Below, one piece after another: positions 8,542-17,385 of a DNA stretch of 64,000 nucleotides. Each line of letters begins with the position of its first letter. Positions within the stretch are counted from its first letter, which is position 1. The position numbers were made by a program, and so were the translations under genes. Below the pieces are notes generated by a model that was given only the letters and a program-made list of their open reading frames with translations, ran no database searches and was not told the origin of the DNA. This DNA is from Chitinophaga eiseniae (GTDB lineage: Bacteria; Bacteroidota; Bacteroidia; Chitinophagales; Chitinophagaceae): the NCBI RefSeq assembly GCF_012641265.1, contig NZ_JABAHZ010000003.1, positions 682,001 to 746,000 of the forward strand, written 5' to 3'.

Positions 8542-10497
8542 CTAGGACCGGCGCATCACAAAACTAACGCTGTGCTGCCCCGATAAAGCCTGTTTACGCG
8601 CTTTTAAACTGATACGGGTAACATGATCGCCCCATACCGGAGATAGCCGCCCATCGGTAACTTCCTGCCGTTCCGTGATCACCTCAAATAATGCAGGATC
8701 ATAAGTCATCTCCAGGTTGGCCGTACTACCTTGCAGGACCACCTTACCGAGAGTATGGGCATCCGCTGGTAAGCAAGTCATAAAGTGCAGTAAGAACGGT
8801 TCTTTCCAGGCGGTCAACTGGTAAGTCTCCTCCAGCAGCAAAGATTGCTTCGCCGGAGCAAAAGTGAAAGTGCGCTTCCACGACTGTATCATAGCCGTTT
8901 CAGGATACGCCGCGCCAATGTCCATGCTGAGTTTATTATTACTGTAATGTACATCCCTGGCCTGGAACCGGCGCCCATCGTGCTGCTGCACACCGTTTAT
9001 AGTAGGACAGTTATGCCATTGCGATTGCATAAACCACAATTGATAACGGTCAGCACTAAACGTTTGCTTCGTATAAGTACCCACACCCACATCTATCAAC
9101 GCCGGTGCTCCATCCATATACAATACAAAATTGCCTACATCATTATGGTTATGGCTCTCCGCGTTATGGCCACCCTGCGCCGCAAAGAACAGGCCCTTAG
9201 CCGTACCTTGTTTTGAACGGAGCGATAATACCTGTAAATCAGGTAACCAGTTTTCGGTGGTATAAGGGGCTACTGGCTGTTCTCCTTTCAACTTATCCCG
9301 CAACAACAGGTTATAAAGAAAGAAGGCCAGCGAAGGCGCCTTTATTCTTGTAGTATCCGCATTATCCAGCTGTGCCAGGTAGGCAGAAAAACTTTTCAGG
9401 GAAGGATCATCAAAAGCTTTTCCATATAAATATACGGTATGTGGCGGAGGAATGGTGCTGGCAGAAGCATCTGCAAAATTCACAAACCGGCTGCTGTCAA
9501 CATGCATCTTATAAATATAGGCGCCTATGCGGTGGATCAGCTCATTCCTTTTCCAGTTTAACATACCGCCGGAAGCATCTGTGAGCCAGGTAGTAAACTC
9601 TGCCAGCTTACCGCCTGCATGTCCCCAATAGGTAGGTCCTTCATCACATCCTCCATCTTCCGGATAACCATTGAGAAAATTATCGGCGCTATGAATTGCC
9701 TTTTCAATCACCTTATTACGTATATCCGTTTCATTTATACTCAGCAAGGCCGTCTGCAAAACGTTCGTATTAATCCAGATATTCCAGTTATTCACCGTCT
9801 GGCCTTTGAAGCCCATCCACCAGAAATCATTGCGTTGCAGGTAAGGCTCCACAATACGATGTTGCAGCTCATACGTGATCCGCTTGTTCACAATGGGAGA
9901 GAATTTGTCCAGCTGGTCATGCAGTAAAAACTGCGCCCAGCTAAGGGTAGCAGATGTTTCGCCGGCAAACAGATCTACCACCGGCTCTGTAGGGTCGGGC
10001 AAATCGGTACCCGCCTTTTGGGCGCCCACATGTGCCGGCAATACCCAGGTACTCTCTTCCAGGATAACCCATAAGCCATTTGCAATCTGTGGTATATACT
10101 TACCATTACCACCCGCCAGCTCTCCCGCTACCAGGGCTGCCAATACCTTACGCCGTTCAAATTGCGCATTCTCAAAATTGACCCGGTTACCATTATCCCG
10201 GTATTGCAGGTATAACGTAGCCGGCAGGGAAGGCCAGGTAAAAGACATCGCTTTGTCGGCCTCCTTTAACAGGTTCGCCTTTACAGACGCCGGTAAATTG
10301 TTCATTTTCCCAACAATACCCTGTAAACATTGTGCTCTCCATGCGGCGATATTCTTGAAAGCAGCAGCGCCGCCTTCCTGCTGATATTCGTTATACAGGT
10401 AGTTTCGTTCTTTCGCATGTTCCTGCGCCATTGCACCGGTAAACACCCCGGAACTTACGGTCAGTAACAATGCACCAACAATATTTTTAATGTACAT
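8542..10497 (-). CDS. Heparinase II/III-like polysaccharide lyase, secreted
   Basis: Lyases of this fold cut uronic-acid-containing polysaccharides by beta-elimination, leaving the unsaturated ends that GH88 and GH105 need. An N-terminal alpha-toroid (VNNWNIWINTNVLQTALLS, GCDEGPTYWGHAGGKLAEF) is followed by the C-terminal heparinase II/III beta-sandwich. The latter has its signature AESHNHNDVGNFVLYMDGAPALIDVGVGTY shared between two conserved segments around residues 460-490. I chose the ATG at 10497 because it begins a clear signal peptide, MYIKNIVGALLLTVSSGVFTG; the longer frame from 10554 would run through a terminator hairpin. The exact PL family and polysaccharide are not readable by eye. 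Confidence 0.8.
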   Translation of the reverse strand: MYIKNIVGALLLTVSSGVFTGAMAQEHAKERNYLYNEYQQEGGAAAFKNIAAWRAQCLQGIVGKMNNLPASVKANLLKEADKAMSFTWPSLPATLYLQYRDNGNRVNFENAQFERRKVLAALVAGELAGGNGKYIPQIANGLWVILEESTWVLPAHVGAQKAGTDLPDPTEPVVDLFAGETSATLSWAQFLLHDQLDKFSPIVNKRITYELQHRIVEPYLQRNDFWWMGFKGQTVNNWNIWINTNVLQTALLSINETDIRNKVIEKAIHSADNFLNGYPEDGGCDEGPTYWGHAGGKLAEFTTWLTDASGGMLNWKRNELIHRIGAYIYKMHVDSSRFVNFADASASTIPPPHTVYLYGKAFDDPSLKSFSAYLAQLDNADTTRIKAPSLAFFLYNLLLRDKLKGEQPVAPYTTENWLPDLQVLSLRSKQGTAKGLFFAAQGGHNAESHNHNDVGNFVLYMDGAPALIDVGVGTYTKQTFSADRYQLWFMQSQWHNCPTINGVQQHDGRRFQARDVHYSNNKLSMDIGAAYPETAMIQSWKRTFTFAPAKQSLLLEETYQLTAWKEPFLLHFMTCLPADAHTLGKVVLQGSTANLEMTYDPALFEVITERQEVTDGRLSPVWGDHVTRISLKARKQALSGQHSVSFVMRRS

Positions 10498-10518
10498 AGG
10501 ACATTTATTTTCAGAAAG

Positions 10519-10553
10519 ATAAAAAATACATGCCACCGCTAATAGCGGTGGCA
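10519..10553 (-). terminator. Intrinsic terminator between susD and the lyase gene
   Basis: A perfect 10-bp stem (TGCCACCGCT with a 3-base loop) is followed on the minus strand by a T-rich run, TATTTTTTATC. It sits 31 bases after the susD stop and before the lyase start. It should end most susCD transcripts and let a fraction read through, giving more transporter than enzyme. Confidence 0.75.
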
Positions 10554-10583
10554 CGATATATTTATTGTTCCCTGCTATTTTCC

Positions 10584-12128
10584 TTACTTAACATAGTTCG
10601 GGTTTTGTACCAGGTTGCTGTTCAGATCTATTTCCACCTGCGGAATAGGCCATAAATTAAAGGCATCTACAAAATTAATCTTGTCAATCTGCTGACCGGC
10701 AATATTAGTCACCACCAGGCCGTTCATCAGCTGTGTGGCAATGCCCCAGCGGCGAATATCTGAATAGTAGGTTCCTTCCATGGCAAATTCTATCATCCTT
10801 TCATGACGGATAATGTCCCGCATCTCTTCTTTTGATTTACCGGCAGGAATAGGTGGCATATCCACCCCTTTACGTGCCCTTACCCGGTTAATGGCAGTGT
10901 ATACGGCAGCATCCGGGCCAGCGGTTTCGTTTTCTGCTTCTGCCAGCATCAGCAATACATCGGCATAACGAAAAATGATAAAGTTCAGCGGTGAATCACC
11001 CGCACCAAAGCCATCTACTTCCAATACATATTTCCTGGTAAGATAACCGGTAAAAGTAGCCGCGTTATCGAGTCTCAGGTTGGCATAAGGAATATTCTTC
11101 CAGGTAGCCCCAGGTCTTACTACGGTATAGTCTAAACGTGGATCACGGTTGTTGTACGGGTTGGCAGGATCATAACCAGAGCTGGGATCTGTAATCATCT
11201 TACCGTTCTTCATCTCATAGTTATTCACCAGGTTCACAGAAGGATACACGTTGCTCCAGCCACTGGAAAAGGAACTACGGGTAGATAAACGTTTATCCAG
11301 CAAGCTACCCTGCCCTAATCCCGGCGCCAGGTATTGTATATCAAAAATCACTTCCACATTATTTTCTGCCGCAGTAGAAATAAACATGCTCCTATAATCG
11401 GCATATAAATCATATCCTAATCCGGCAATCGTTTGACAGGTAGCGGCGGCATCCGCATATTGTTTAGCCAGCAACTGGGCCTTGGCTTTCAACGTTAAAG
11501 CAGCGCCCTGCGTAGCGTGGCCTACCTGTGCGGCCGGATAGCTTTTAGGCAGTGAATCGGCCGCTGCCCCTGCTTCTTTGATGATAAATGCCAGCAGGTT
11601 TGCCCTGGTTTCTTTGGCCAGCAACGGCGCTCCCAACGGCAGGGTTTTAGTGATCAACGGTACGTCACCATAAAAATCTGTTAGCTGATAGTAATACAAT
11701 GCCCTTAAAAAAGTGGCCTCCGCTATCAGGCGGTGATTAACAGAAGTACTCATATTACTGATACCCGGCAGTTTTTCCAGCGCCAGGTTAGCCCGGAAAA
11801 CACCATTGTACAGCGCTTTGAATTTATTCACCACGGCGCTGGTAAACGGATTCATATTACCCTTTGTAATAGGTCCCATACCAGTGCCTCCATCATCCCA
11901 GATATAAGCAGAAGGTGTTAGTCCATCATTGTATACATACAATCCAAAAATATCGTTGTTCTGGAGATCATTGTAAATGGCGCTCACACCCGCATTCGCA
12001 TCCTTTTCTGTTTTCCAGAAATTTGCATCAGATACTTTATCAGAAGGAGTAGTATTCAGAAAATCTTTTTTGCAGGCACCCAGCGCTAATAAACTGCATG
12101 CACATATTGCGGTTAATATCTTGTTCAT
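10584..12128 (-). CDS. SusD/RagB-family outer-membrane glycan-binding lipoprotein
   Basis: The SusD-like partner of the TonB-dependent transporter captures oligosaccharide at the cell surface. The N-terminus MNKILTAICACSLLALGACKK carries a lipobox with C19 as the lipidated residue, followed by DFLNTTPSDKVSDANFWKTEKDANAGV, the usual SusD start. The TPR-like region (ALYYYQLTDFYGDVPLIT) and the C-terminal signature NFIIFRYADVLLMLAEAENE and VRARKGVDMPP are present, and the protein ends LWPIPQVEIDLNSNLVQNPNY as most SusD proteins do. Length 514 aa is normal. It follows susC by 18 bases and is separated from the lyase gene by a terminator hairpin. Confidence 0.95.
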   Translation of the reverse strand: MNKILTAICACSLLALGACKKDFLNTTPSDKVSDANFWKTEKDANAGVSAIYNDLQNNDIFGLYVYNDGLTPSAYIWDDGGTGMGPITKGNMNPFTSAVVNKFKALYNGVFRANLALEKLPGISNMSTSVNHRLIAEATFLRALYYYQLTDFYGDVPLITKTLPLGAPLLAKETRANLLAFIIKEAGAAADSLPKSYPAAQVGHATQGAALTLKAKAQLLAKQYADAAATCQTIAGLGYDLYADYRSMFISTAAENNVEVIFDIQYLAPGLGQGSLLDKRLSTRSSFSSGWSNVYPSVNLVNNYEMKNGKMITDPSSGYDPANPYNNRDPRLDYTVVRPGATWKNIPYANLRLDNAATFTGYLTRKYVLEVDGFGAGDSPLNFIIFRYADVLLMLAEAENETAGPDAAVYTAINRVRARKGVDMPPIPAGKSKEEMRDIIRHERMIEFAMEGTYYSDIRRWGIATQLMNGLVVTNIAGQQIDKINFVDAFNLWPIPQVEIDLNSNLVQNPNYVK

Positions 12129-12146
12129 TACTTACCCTTTAAATAG

Positions 12147-15100
12147 TTAGAAGATCACGTTTACACCACCTGTTATCACCCGCACGTTAGGATACTGTAT
12201 TCCCGGCTGCGTATAGTCGCTTACTTCCGGATCCAGCCCCTTGAATTTAGTCCAGGTAAATGCGTTCTGTGCATTCACATATACGCGGACGCTGGAAATA
12301 GTGCTGGTAAACATTTTCTTTGGCAGGGTATAGGATAACTGGATATTCTTCAGTCGCACGAAAGAAGCATTCTGTACCCAGAAAGTATTAGCCTGCGTGT
12401 TGTCTGTATTGGCAGCAGCGGTCAACCGCGGTATATTGGTGTTGGGATTGTCCGGCGTCCACGCGTTCAGGAAGTCGGCATTAATTTCACGGCCTGCACG
12501 GATACCGGTGGTATACCAGTTATCCTGGTAGTAACGGTTTACGCCACCCACACCCTGGAATAACAAGGCCAGGTCAAATCCTTTGTAACCTGCATTCAGG
12601 TTCAAGCCATAGTACCATTTAGGAATGGTATTACCCATGTTGATGCGATCATTACCATCCACCACGTGATCTCCGGTCATATCCACAAATTTCAGGTCAC
12701 CCGGTTTGTTTGTTCCGGCAGTACGTTGTTTAGCCCAGGCTTTCACTTCATCATCGTTCTGGAAAATACCTGCTGTCTGTAAACCATACAGGGTGCCGAT
12801 AGACCAGCCTTCTTTCAGTACTGAAGCACCATTGAGCGTACCAATGGCATTGCCCTGGTATTTCACCACTTTGTTGTTGATGTTGCTAACATTACCGGAT
12901 ATGCCGTATCTAAAGTCACCGGCTTTATTGTTGTAGCCTAAGGTCAGCTCCCATCCTTTGTTATCTACAATACCTACGTTCTGGAAAGGAGGCGTAAGGC
13001 CGCCATACAGCGACGACAGGTTCAAACGTACCAGGATATCGGAAGTACGGCGATTAAATACATCGAAAGTAAGGTTGAAATGATCGTTAAACAGGTTGGC
13101 GTCTAACCCCAGGTTGGAGGTCGTTGTTTTCTCCCACGTGATGTTGGGATTGGCCATCACCAAAGGCGCCAGGCCTGCGGAGATGGTACCGCCATAGTTA
13201 TAGTTTACACCGGCAGAATACAGGCTCATGAAGGCATTCAGCGGGATACGGTCGTTACCCAGTTTTCCCCAGGAAGCACGCAGCTTTAAATTATTCACCC
13301 ATCCCGGTATCGCGTTCTTGATAAAGGGTTCTTCTATTAAGCGCCATGCAGCAGAGAAGGAAGGATAAACGCCGTATTGCAGGCCGGAGCGGAATTTAGA
13401 AGACCCATCTCTACGGAGATTGGCTTCCAGCAGGTATTTACCTTTATAGTCGTAGTTGATACGTCCGAAGTAGGAAACAATTTTATAGATGTCGGAGGTC
13501 CCGCCAACTTTCGGTTGTTCCAATCCAGCGCCCAGTTCCCAGGTATTGTTGGTAGGGAAATTCTGTATGCTACCGGTAAACAGCGTCCCCCTGATAGATT
13601 CCGTGCTCATACCGGCCAGTACATTGATATGATGATCGGCGCCAAAATTCTTATTGTAGTTCAGTGTAGCGAAGTAGGTCAGGTGCAGGTTGGTACTATC
13701 CAGTTGTGCCAGGGTAGCGGGTTGCTGATCGAGCTGTTGTGCCACTGCATTCTTCTGAAAGTTCCACCTGTTCTGAATAGCGCCGGCTAAGGCATAACTT
13801 TTCTGGCCCATATTGAAATAGTCGCCGGCTCCGTTTACCTGTAATTTCAGGCCATCAATGATATTCCATTCGCCCCATACTTTGGCAAACGCACGTTGCT
13901 GGCGGTTGGGACGGGACCAGGTTTCCACGTATTGCAGAGGGTTATCCAGCTGTCCGTTTTCATCATCGGTATTGCGGCCACCGTAGCGGGTACCACTGGC
14001 ATCCACCACTTTGGGTGTCATACCGGGTGTAGTACTGCCTGCAAGCGACAGTATGCTACCTACGTCCTGTGGTTCGCGACGTTCTTTCCAGGTTAAGGCG
14101 ATGTTGGCGCCTACCTTAATTTTTTTGCTGATCTCCTGGTCTGCATTCAGGCGCATCATATACCTGTCCTGGCTGGTATTTTTAACGATACCATCATTAT
14201 GCAGGTAGTCGAGCGACATATAATAGCTATTCTTTTCAGAACCGCCGGATACTGATACCGTATGGCCTGTCAGTTTTCCCTGTCCAAAAAGCACGTCCAT
14301 CCAGTCGGTGTTGGGATACAGGGTTCTGTCGGTGGCATTTTTCCAGGCATCAATAGTAGCCTGTTTAAAAGGCATGGTATTGCTTGGATTATCTGCCGTG
14401 GCAACGCGGTTCATGAGTTGCATGTAGGTGGCATAGTCACTGACTACATTAAACAACCTGGTGGCTTTTTGTACGCCATAGTAGCCATTGTAGGATACCG
14501 TTGCTTTGCCTTTCCTTCCTTTTTTAGTGGTAATGAGCACTACGCCGTTCGCTGCCCGGGAACCGTAGATGGCTGCAGCGGAGGCATCTTTCAGTACCGA
14601 AATGCTTTCCACATCGGCCATGTTTACGTCGCTCATGCTGCTTTCAATACCATCTACCAGGATAAAGGGATCTGCATTATTCAGCGTACCTACGCCCCTG
14701 ATGCGGATGGTAGCGTTTTCACGGCCCGGTTGTCCGGACGCCTGTGATACGCTTACGCCGGGCGCCATACCGCTGAGCGCGGTGCTCAGGTCAGTTACCG
14801 GGCGGCTTTGCATGGTTTTATCAAAATTTACGCTGGTAACAGCGCCGGATAGGTTTATTTTCTTTTGCACACCATACCCTACTACTACGGTTTCATTGAG
14901 ACTGGTGGCGCTGGATTCCAGCTTTATTTTCAGATCTGTTTGATTATTAATGGCTATTTCCTTTTTATTATACCCTACGAAGCTGAATACCAGGGTATCT
15001 TTTTCCGCGGCATTGAGATGGAAGGAGCCATCGGGCCCTGTTACCGTACCGGTGCCGCTATGCTTAATTCCCACGGTTACGCCGGGAACGGTAGCGCCTT

Positions 15101-15206
15101 GTTCATCTCTGACAATTCCTTTGATTGATTTTTTTTCCTGGGCAATGGCTGTCTGAACTACACATATTCCCCATATGCATAGCGATGCCCCTAGCAGTTT
15201 TTTCAT
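12147..15206 (-). CDS. SusC/RagA-family TonB-dependent outer-membrane transporter
   Basis: A 1019-aa TonB-dependent receptor that imports oligosaccharides together with SusD. Order of parts: signal peptide (MKKLLGASLCIWGICVVQTAIAQ); carboxypeptidase-D-like regulatory domain (residues about 27-105, GIVRDEQGATVPGVTVGIKH); plug domain starting near residue 107 with VVVGYGVQKKINLSGAV and containing the SusC motif IRIRGVGTLNNADPFILVDG; and a long barrel ending NAQNAFTWTKFKGLDPEVS and a terminal Phe. No signal-transduction N-terminal extension is seen, and no ECF sigma or anti-sigma gene lies nearby, which fits control by the LacI-type regulator. An operator-like palindrome lies 14 bases upstream. 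Confidence 0.95.
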   Translation of the reverse strand: MKKLLGASLCIWGICVVQTAIAQEKKSIKGIVRDEQGATVPGVTVGIKHSGTGTVTGPDGSFHLNAAEKDTLVFSFVGYNKKEIAINNQTDLKIKLESSATSLNETVVVGYGVQKKINLSGAVTSVNFDKTMQSRPVTDLSTALSGMAPGVSVSQASGQPGRENATIRIRGVGTLNNADPFILVDGIESSMSDVNMADVESISVLKDASAAAIYGSRAANGVVLITTKKGRKGKATVSYNGYYGVQKATRLFNVVSDYATYMQLMNRVATADNPSNTMPFKQATIDAWKNATDRTLYPNTDWMDVLFGQGKLTGHTVSVSGGSEKNSYYMSLDYLHNDGIVKNTSQDRYMMRLNADQEISKKIKVGANIALTWKERREPQDVGSILSLAGSTTPGMTPKVVDASGTRYGGRNTDDENGQLDNPLQYVETWSRPNRQQRAFAKVWGEWNIIDGLKLQVNGAGDYFNMGQKSYALAGAIQNRWNFQKNAVAQQLDQQPATLAQLDSTNLHLTYFATLNYNKNFGADHHINVLAGMSTESIRGTLFTGSIQNFPTNNTWELGAGLEQPKVGGTSDIYKIVSYFGRINYDYKGKYLLEANLRRDGSSKFRSGLQYGVYPSFSAAWRLIEEPFIKNAIPGWVNNLKLRASWGKLGNDRIPLNAFMSLYSAGVNYNYGGTISAGLAPLVMANPNITWEKTTTSNLGLDANLFNDHFNLTFDVFNRRTSDILVRLNLSSLYGGLTPPFQNVGIVDNKGWELTLGYNNKAGDFRYGISGNVSNINNKVVKYQGNAIGTLNGASVLKEGWSIGTLYGLQTAGIFQNDDEVKAWAKQRTAGTNKPGDLKFVDMTGDHVVDGNDRINMGNTIPKWYYGLNLNAGYKGFDLALLFQGVGGVNRYYQDNWYTTGIRAGREINADFLNAWTPDNPNTNIPRLTAAANTDNTQANTFWVQNASFVRLKNIQLSYTLPKKMFTSTISSVRVYVNAQNAFTWTKFKGLDPEVSDYTQPGIQYPNVRVITGGVNVIF

Positions 15207-15219
15207 AAACGTGTTTTTA

Positions 15220-15233
15220 TGTAAACGTTTGCA
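15220..15233. promoter_or_regulatory. LacI-type operator before susC
   Basis: TGTAAACGTTTGCA matches the perfect palindrome of this locus at 13 of 14 positions. It sits 14 bases upstream of the susC start codon, in a position where bound repressor would block leaving or early RNA polymerase. Confidence 0.75.
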
Positions 15234-15444
15234 TTAAAATGAATGAGACTACAAAATTCTGTTCACCTGATTGTTCACTGATCCTGCGTATTTCTCTAAA
15301 ATGGAATTAAATTTAGATTTGGCTTTAAAAAGTTATAAATACCTGTTTGTAAATTACTTACGAAGCTATAAACACCGTTTTTCTCTCGTTATCTGCCCTA
15401 ATAGATGGCCTGTTGAAATCAAAAATATCGAATTATTTGAGAAT

Positions 15445-15458
15445 TACAAACGTTTGCA
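15445..15458. promoter_or_regulatory. LacI-type operator before uxaA
   Basis: TACAAACGTTTGCA matches the locus palindrome at 13 of 14 positions. It lies 195 bases before uxaA and 238 bases before susC, so it may serve either divergent unit or help loop the DNA with the susC-proximal site. Confidence 0.7.
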
Positions 15459-15653
15459 TAAATATTTTCTGCCAGCGCAGATAACTTTGGCCGGAACAAG
15501 GCTATACAGATGATAGCGATTTAACATTTTATAATCCTTTCCTAACATGCCACCAACTGCCCTTTCAGCAGTATCAGCAAATAGTCAAAATCTCATCAAG
15601 GATTAATATTTTAGTATCACCAGCCAGAGCGCATATTTACTACTTTAGCTGTT

Positions 15654-17300
15654 ATGAACACGTACTTACAAATTCATCCGAGTGACAACGTGCTGGTAGC
15701 TCTTCAGGATATACCGGCTGGAACCAGCATTTTATTCAACGGACACGACATTCAAACGCAGCAAAATATTTCCGCCAAACATAAATTTCTCATAGAAGAC
15801 ATACAGGCAGGTGATCCTATCACCATGTATGGTGTGCTGGTTGGTAAGGCCAATAAAACCATTTTGCAGGGAGAAAGCATCACCACCGAAAACGTGGTAC
15901 ACGATGCCAATGCTTTCCATGAAAAAGACGGCTCCCTGGAATGGCAGGCGCCCGATGTAAGCAAATGGAAAGACCGCAGCTTTATGGGCTACCACCGTAA
16001 CGACGGACAGGTAGGCACCCGTAACTACTGGCTGGTTATTCCGCTGGTATTCTGTGAAAACAGGAATGTAAGCGTTATTAAAACCGCCTTCGAAAAAGGA
16101 CTGGGCTTCGCTCCCGCAGAAGTATACAACGAACAGGTAACCGACCTGGTAAACCTCTACAAGGGCGGCAACCTGGATGCGGTAAAAAATTACGAAGCAG
16201 GGTCACTAACGGAAACGGATAAACGTAACCCGGTATTTCCTAACATAGATGGTATTAAATTCCTCACCCACGAAGGTGGTTGCGGCGGTACCCGCCAGGA
16301 CTCAGACGCGCTATGCGCCCTGCTGGCAGGCTATATCCACCACTCCAACGTCGCGGGCGCTACTATCCTCAGCCTGGGTTGCCAGCACGCACAAGTGTCG
16401 ATATTACAGGAATCCCTGAAAAAGCTGAATCCAAATTTTAATAAACCGGTACTGGTATACGAGCAACAAAAGAGCCCTTCTGAATTTGCGATGTTATCAG
16501 CCGCTATCAAAGATACGTTCCTCGCCCTGGTGGAAACCAACAAGCAAACCCGTCAGCCTGCCCCCCTTTCCAAACTGGTAATAGGACTGGAATGCGGCGG
16601 TTCTGATGGTTTTTCCGGCATTTCTGCCAACCCTGCGGTAGGCCATACCTCTGATCTGATCGTGGCACTGGGTGGTACTTCTATTCTCTCTGAGTTCCCC
16701 GAACTCTGTGGCGTAGAACAGGAGCTGATCAACCGCTGCCAGAACGATACCACTTCTGATAAATTTATCCGCATCATGCGGGCATATGAAAGCCAGGCCC
16801 AATCTGTAGGTTCCGGCTTCTATATGAACCCTTCCCCGGGAAATATCAAAGATGGTCTTATCACCGATGCAATCAAATCTGCCGGCGCAGCTAAAAAAGG
16901 TGGTACCTCCCCGGTTACAGACGTGCTCGATTATACTGAGTACGTTACCAAACCAGGGCTCAACCTCCTCTGCACCCCCGGCAACGATGTGGAATCTACC
17001 TCCGCAGAAGTAGGATCCGGCGCCAACGTAGTACTGTTTACCACCGGCCTGGGTACCCCTACCGGCAACCCAATTTCCCCGGTGGTGAAACTCGCTACCA
17101 ATACCAAACTGGCTACCCGGATGAAAGATATCATCGATATCAATACCGGTACCATCATCAGTGGCGAACAAAGCATTGCTGAAATGGGTGAAGATATCCT
17201 GGAATTCGTCATCCGCACCGCCAGCGGCGAGGTGCACACCAAAGCAGAACAACTGCACCAGGACGACTTTATTCCATGGAAAAGAGGTGTTTCTCTCTAA
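15654..17300 (+). CDS. uxaA: Altronate dehydratase UxaA
   Basis: UxaA dehydrates D-altronate to KDG, the last step of the galacturonate isomerase branch. The 548-aa protein has the N-terminal SAF domain (residues about 1-95, LQIHPSDNVLVALQDIPAG) and the large C-terminal dehydratase domain. The latter shows GYHRNDGQVGTRNYWLVIP, THEGGCGGTRQD, SLGCQHAQV and GLECGGSDGFSGISANPA, the cysteine-rich blocks conserved in the family. The tail ESTSAEVGSGANVVLFTTG and GTPTGNPISPVVKL is also typical. It is transcribed alone, divergent from susC, behind an operator-like palindrome, and ends at a strong terminator. Confidence 0.95.
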   Translation: MNTYLQIHPSDNVLVALQDIPAGTSILFNGHDIQTQQNISAKHKFLIEDIQAGDPITMYGVLVGKANKTILQGESITTENVVHDANAFHEKDGSLEWQAPDVSKWKDRSFMGYHRNDGQVGTRNYWLVIPLVFCENRNVSVIKTAFEKGLGFAPAEVYNEQVTDLVNLYKGGNLDAVKNYEAGSLTETDKRNPVFPNIDGIKFLTHEGGCGGTRQDSDALCALLAGYIHHSNVAGATILSLGCQHAQVSILQESLKKLNPNFNKPVLVYEQQKSPSEFAMLSAAIKDTFLALVETNKQTRQPAPLSKLVIGLECGGSDGFSGISANPAVGHTSDLIVALGGTSILSEFPELCGVEQELINRCQNDTTSDKFIRIMRAYESQAQSVGSGFYMNPSPGNIKDGLITDAIKSAGAAKKGGTSPVTDVLDYTEYVTKPGLNLLCTPGNDVESTSAEVGSGANVVLFTTGLGTPTGNPISPVVKLATNTKLATRMKDIIDINTGTIISGEQSIAEMGEDILEFVIRTASGEVHTKAEQLHQDDFIPWKRGVSL

Positions 17301-17323
17301 ACAAAACAAAAACTAATCATAAT

Positions 17324-17358
17324 AAAAACGTCCGCGCAGCTGCACGGACGTTTTTTTG
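17324..17358. terminator. Intrinsic terminator after uxaA
   Basis: An 11-bp stem AAAAACGTCCG with its complement is followed by a run of seven T. It sits 24 bases after the uxaA stop and faces the 3' end of the convergent transporter gene, so it may serve both. Confidence 0.85.
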
Positions 17359-17385
17359 TTTTAGTAGTTGTGTTATAAAAAGTTA

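Larger units (their letters stand above)
15207..15653. promoter_or_regulatory. Divergent intergenic region between susC and uxaA
   Basis: This 447-base gene-free space holds the back-to-back promoters of the susC operon and uxaA. It is markedly AT-rich and carries two operator-like palindromes, one near each gene (15220-15233 and 15445-15458). A GAATTTTG box on the minus strand (15252-15259) is close to the Bacteroidota -7 consensus TAnnTTTG and could serve susC. TACTTTAG just before uxaA is a weaker candidate. An 80-codon open frame (15271-15513) was judged to be chance. Confidence 0.7.

Noticed and set aside
9058..9067. AAACGTTTGC, a core match to the LacI-type palindrome inside the lyase gene
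   Set aside because: Flanking positions do not fit the palindrome and it is 1.4 kb from the gene start; a 10-base match can occur by chance.
15271..15513. An 80-codon open frame in the susC-uxaA intergenic region
   Set aside because: It lies in AT-rich regulatory DNA, contains an operator-like palindrome, shows no domain or signal pattern, and the protein is low in complexity with poor codon use.
16497..17309. A 270-codon open frame antisense to uxaA
   Set aside because: It mirrors a strongly conserved gene; its Cys/His-rich sequence matches no family and comes from the GC-rich third positions of uxaA.
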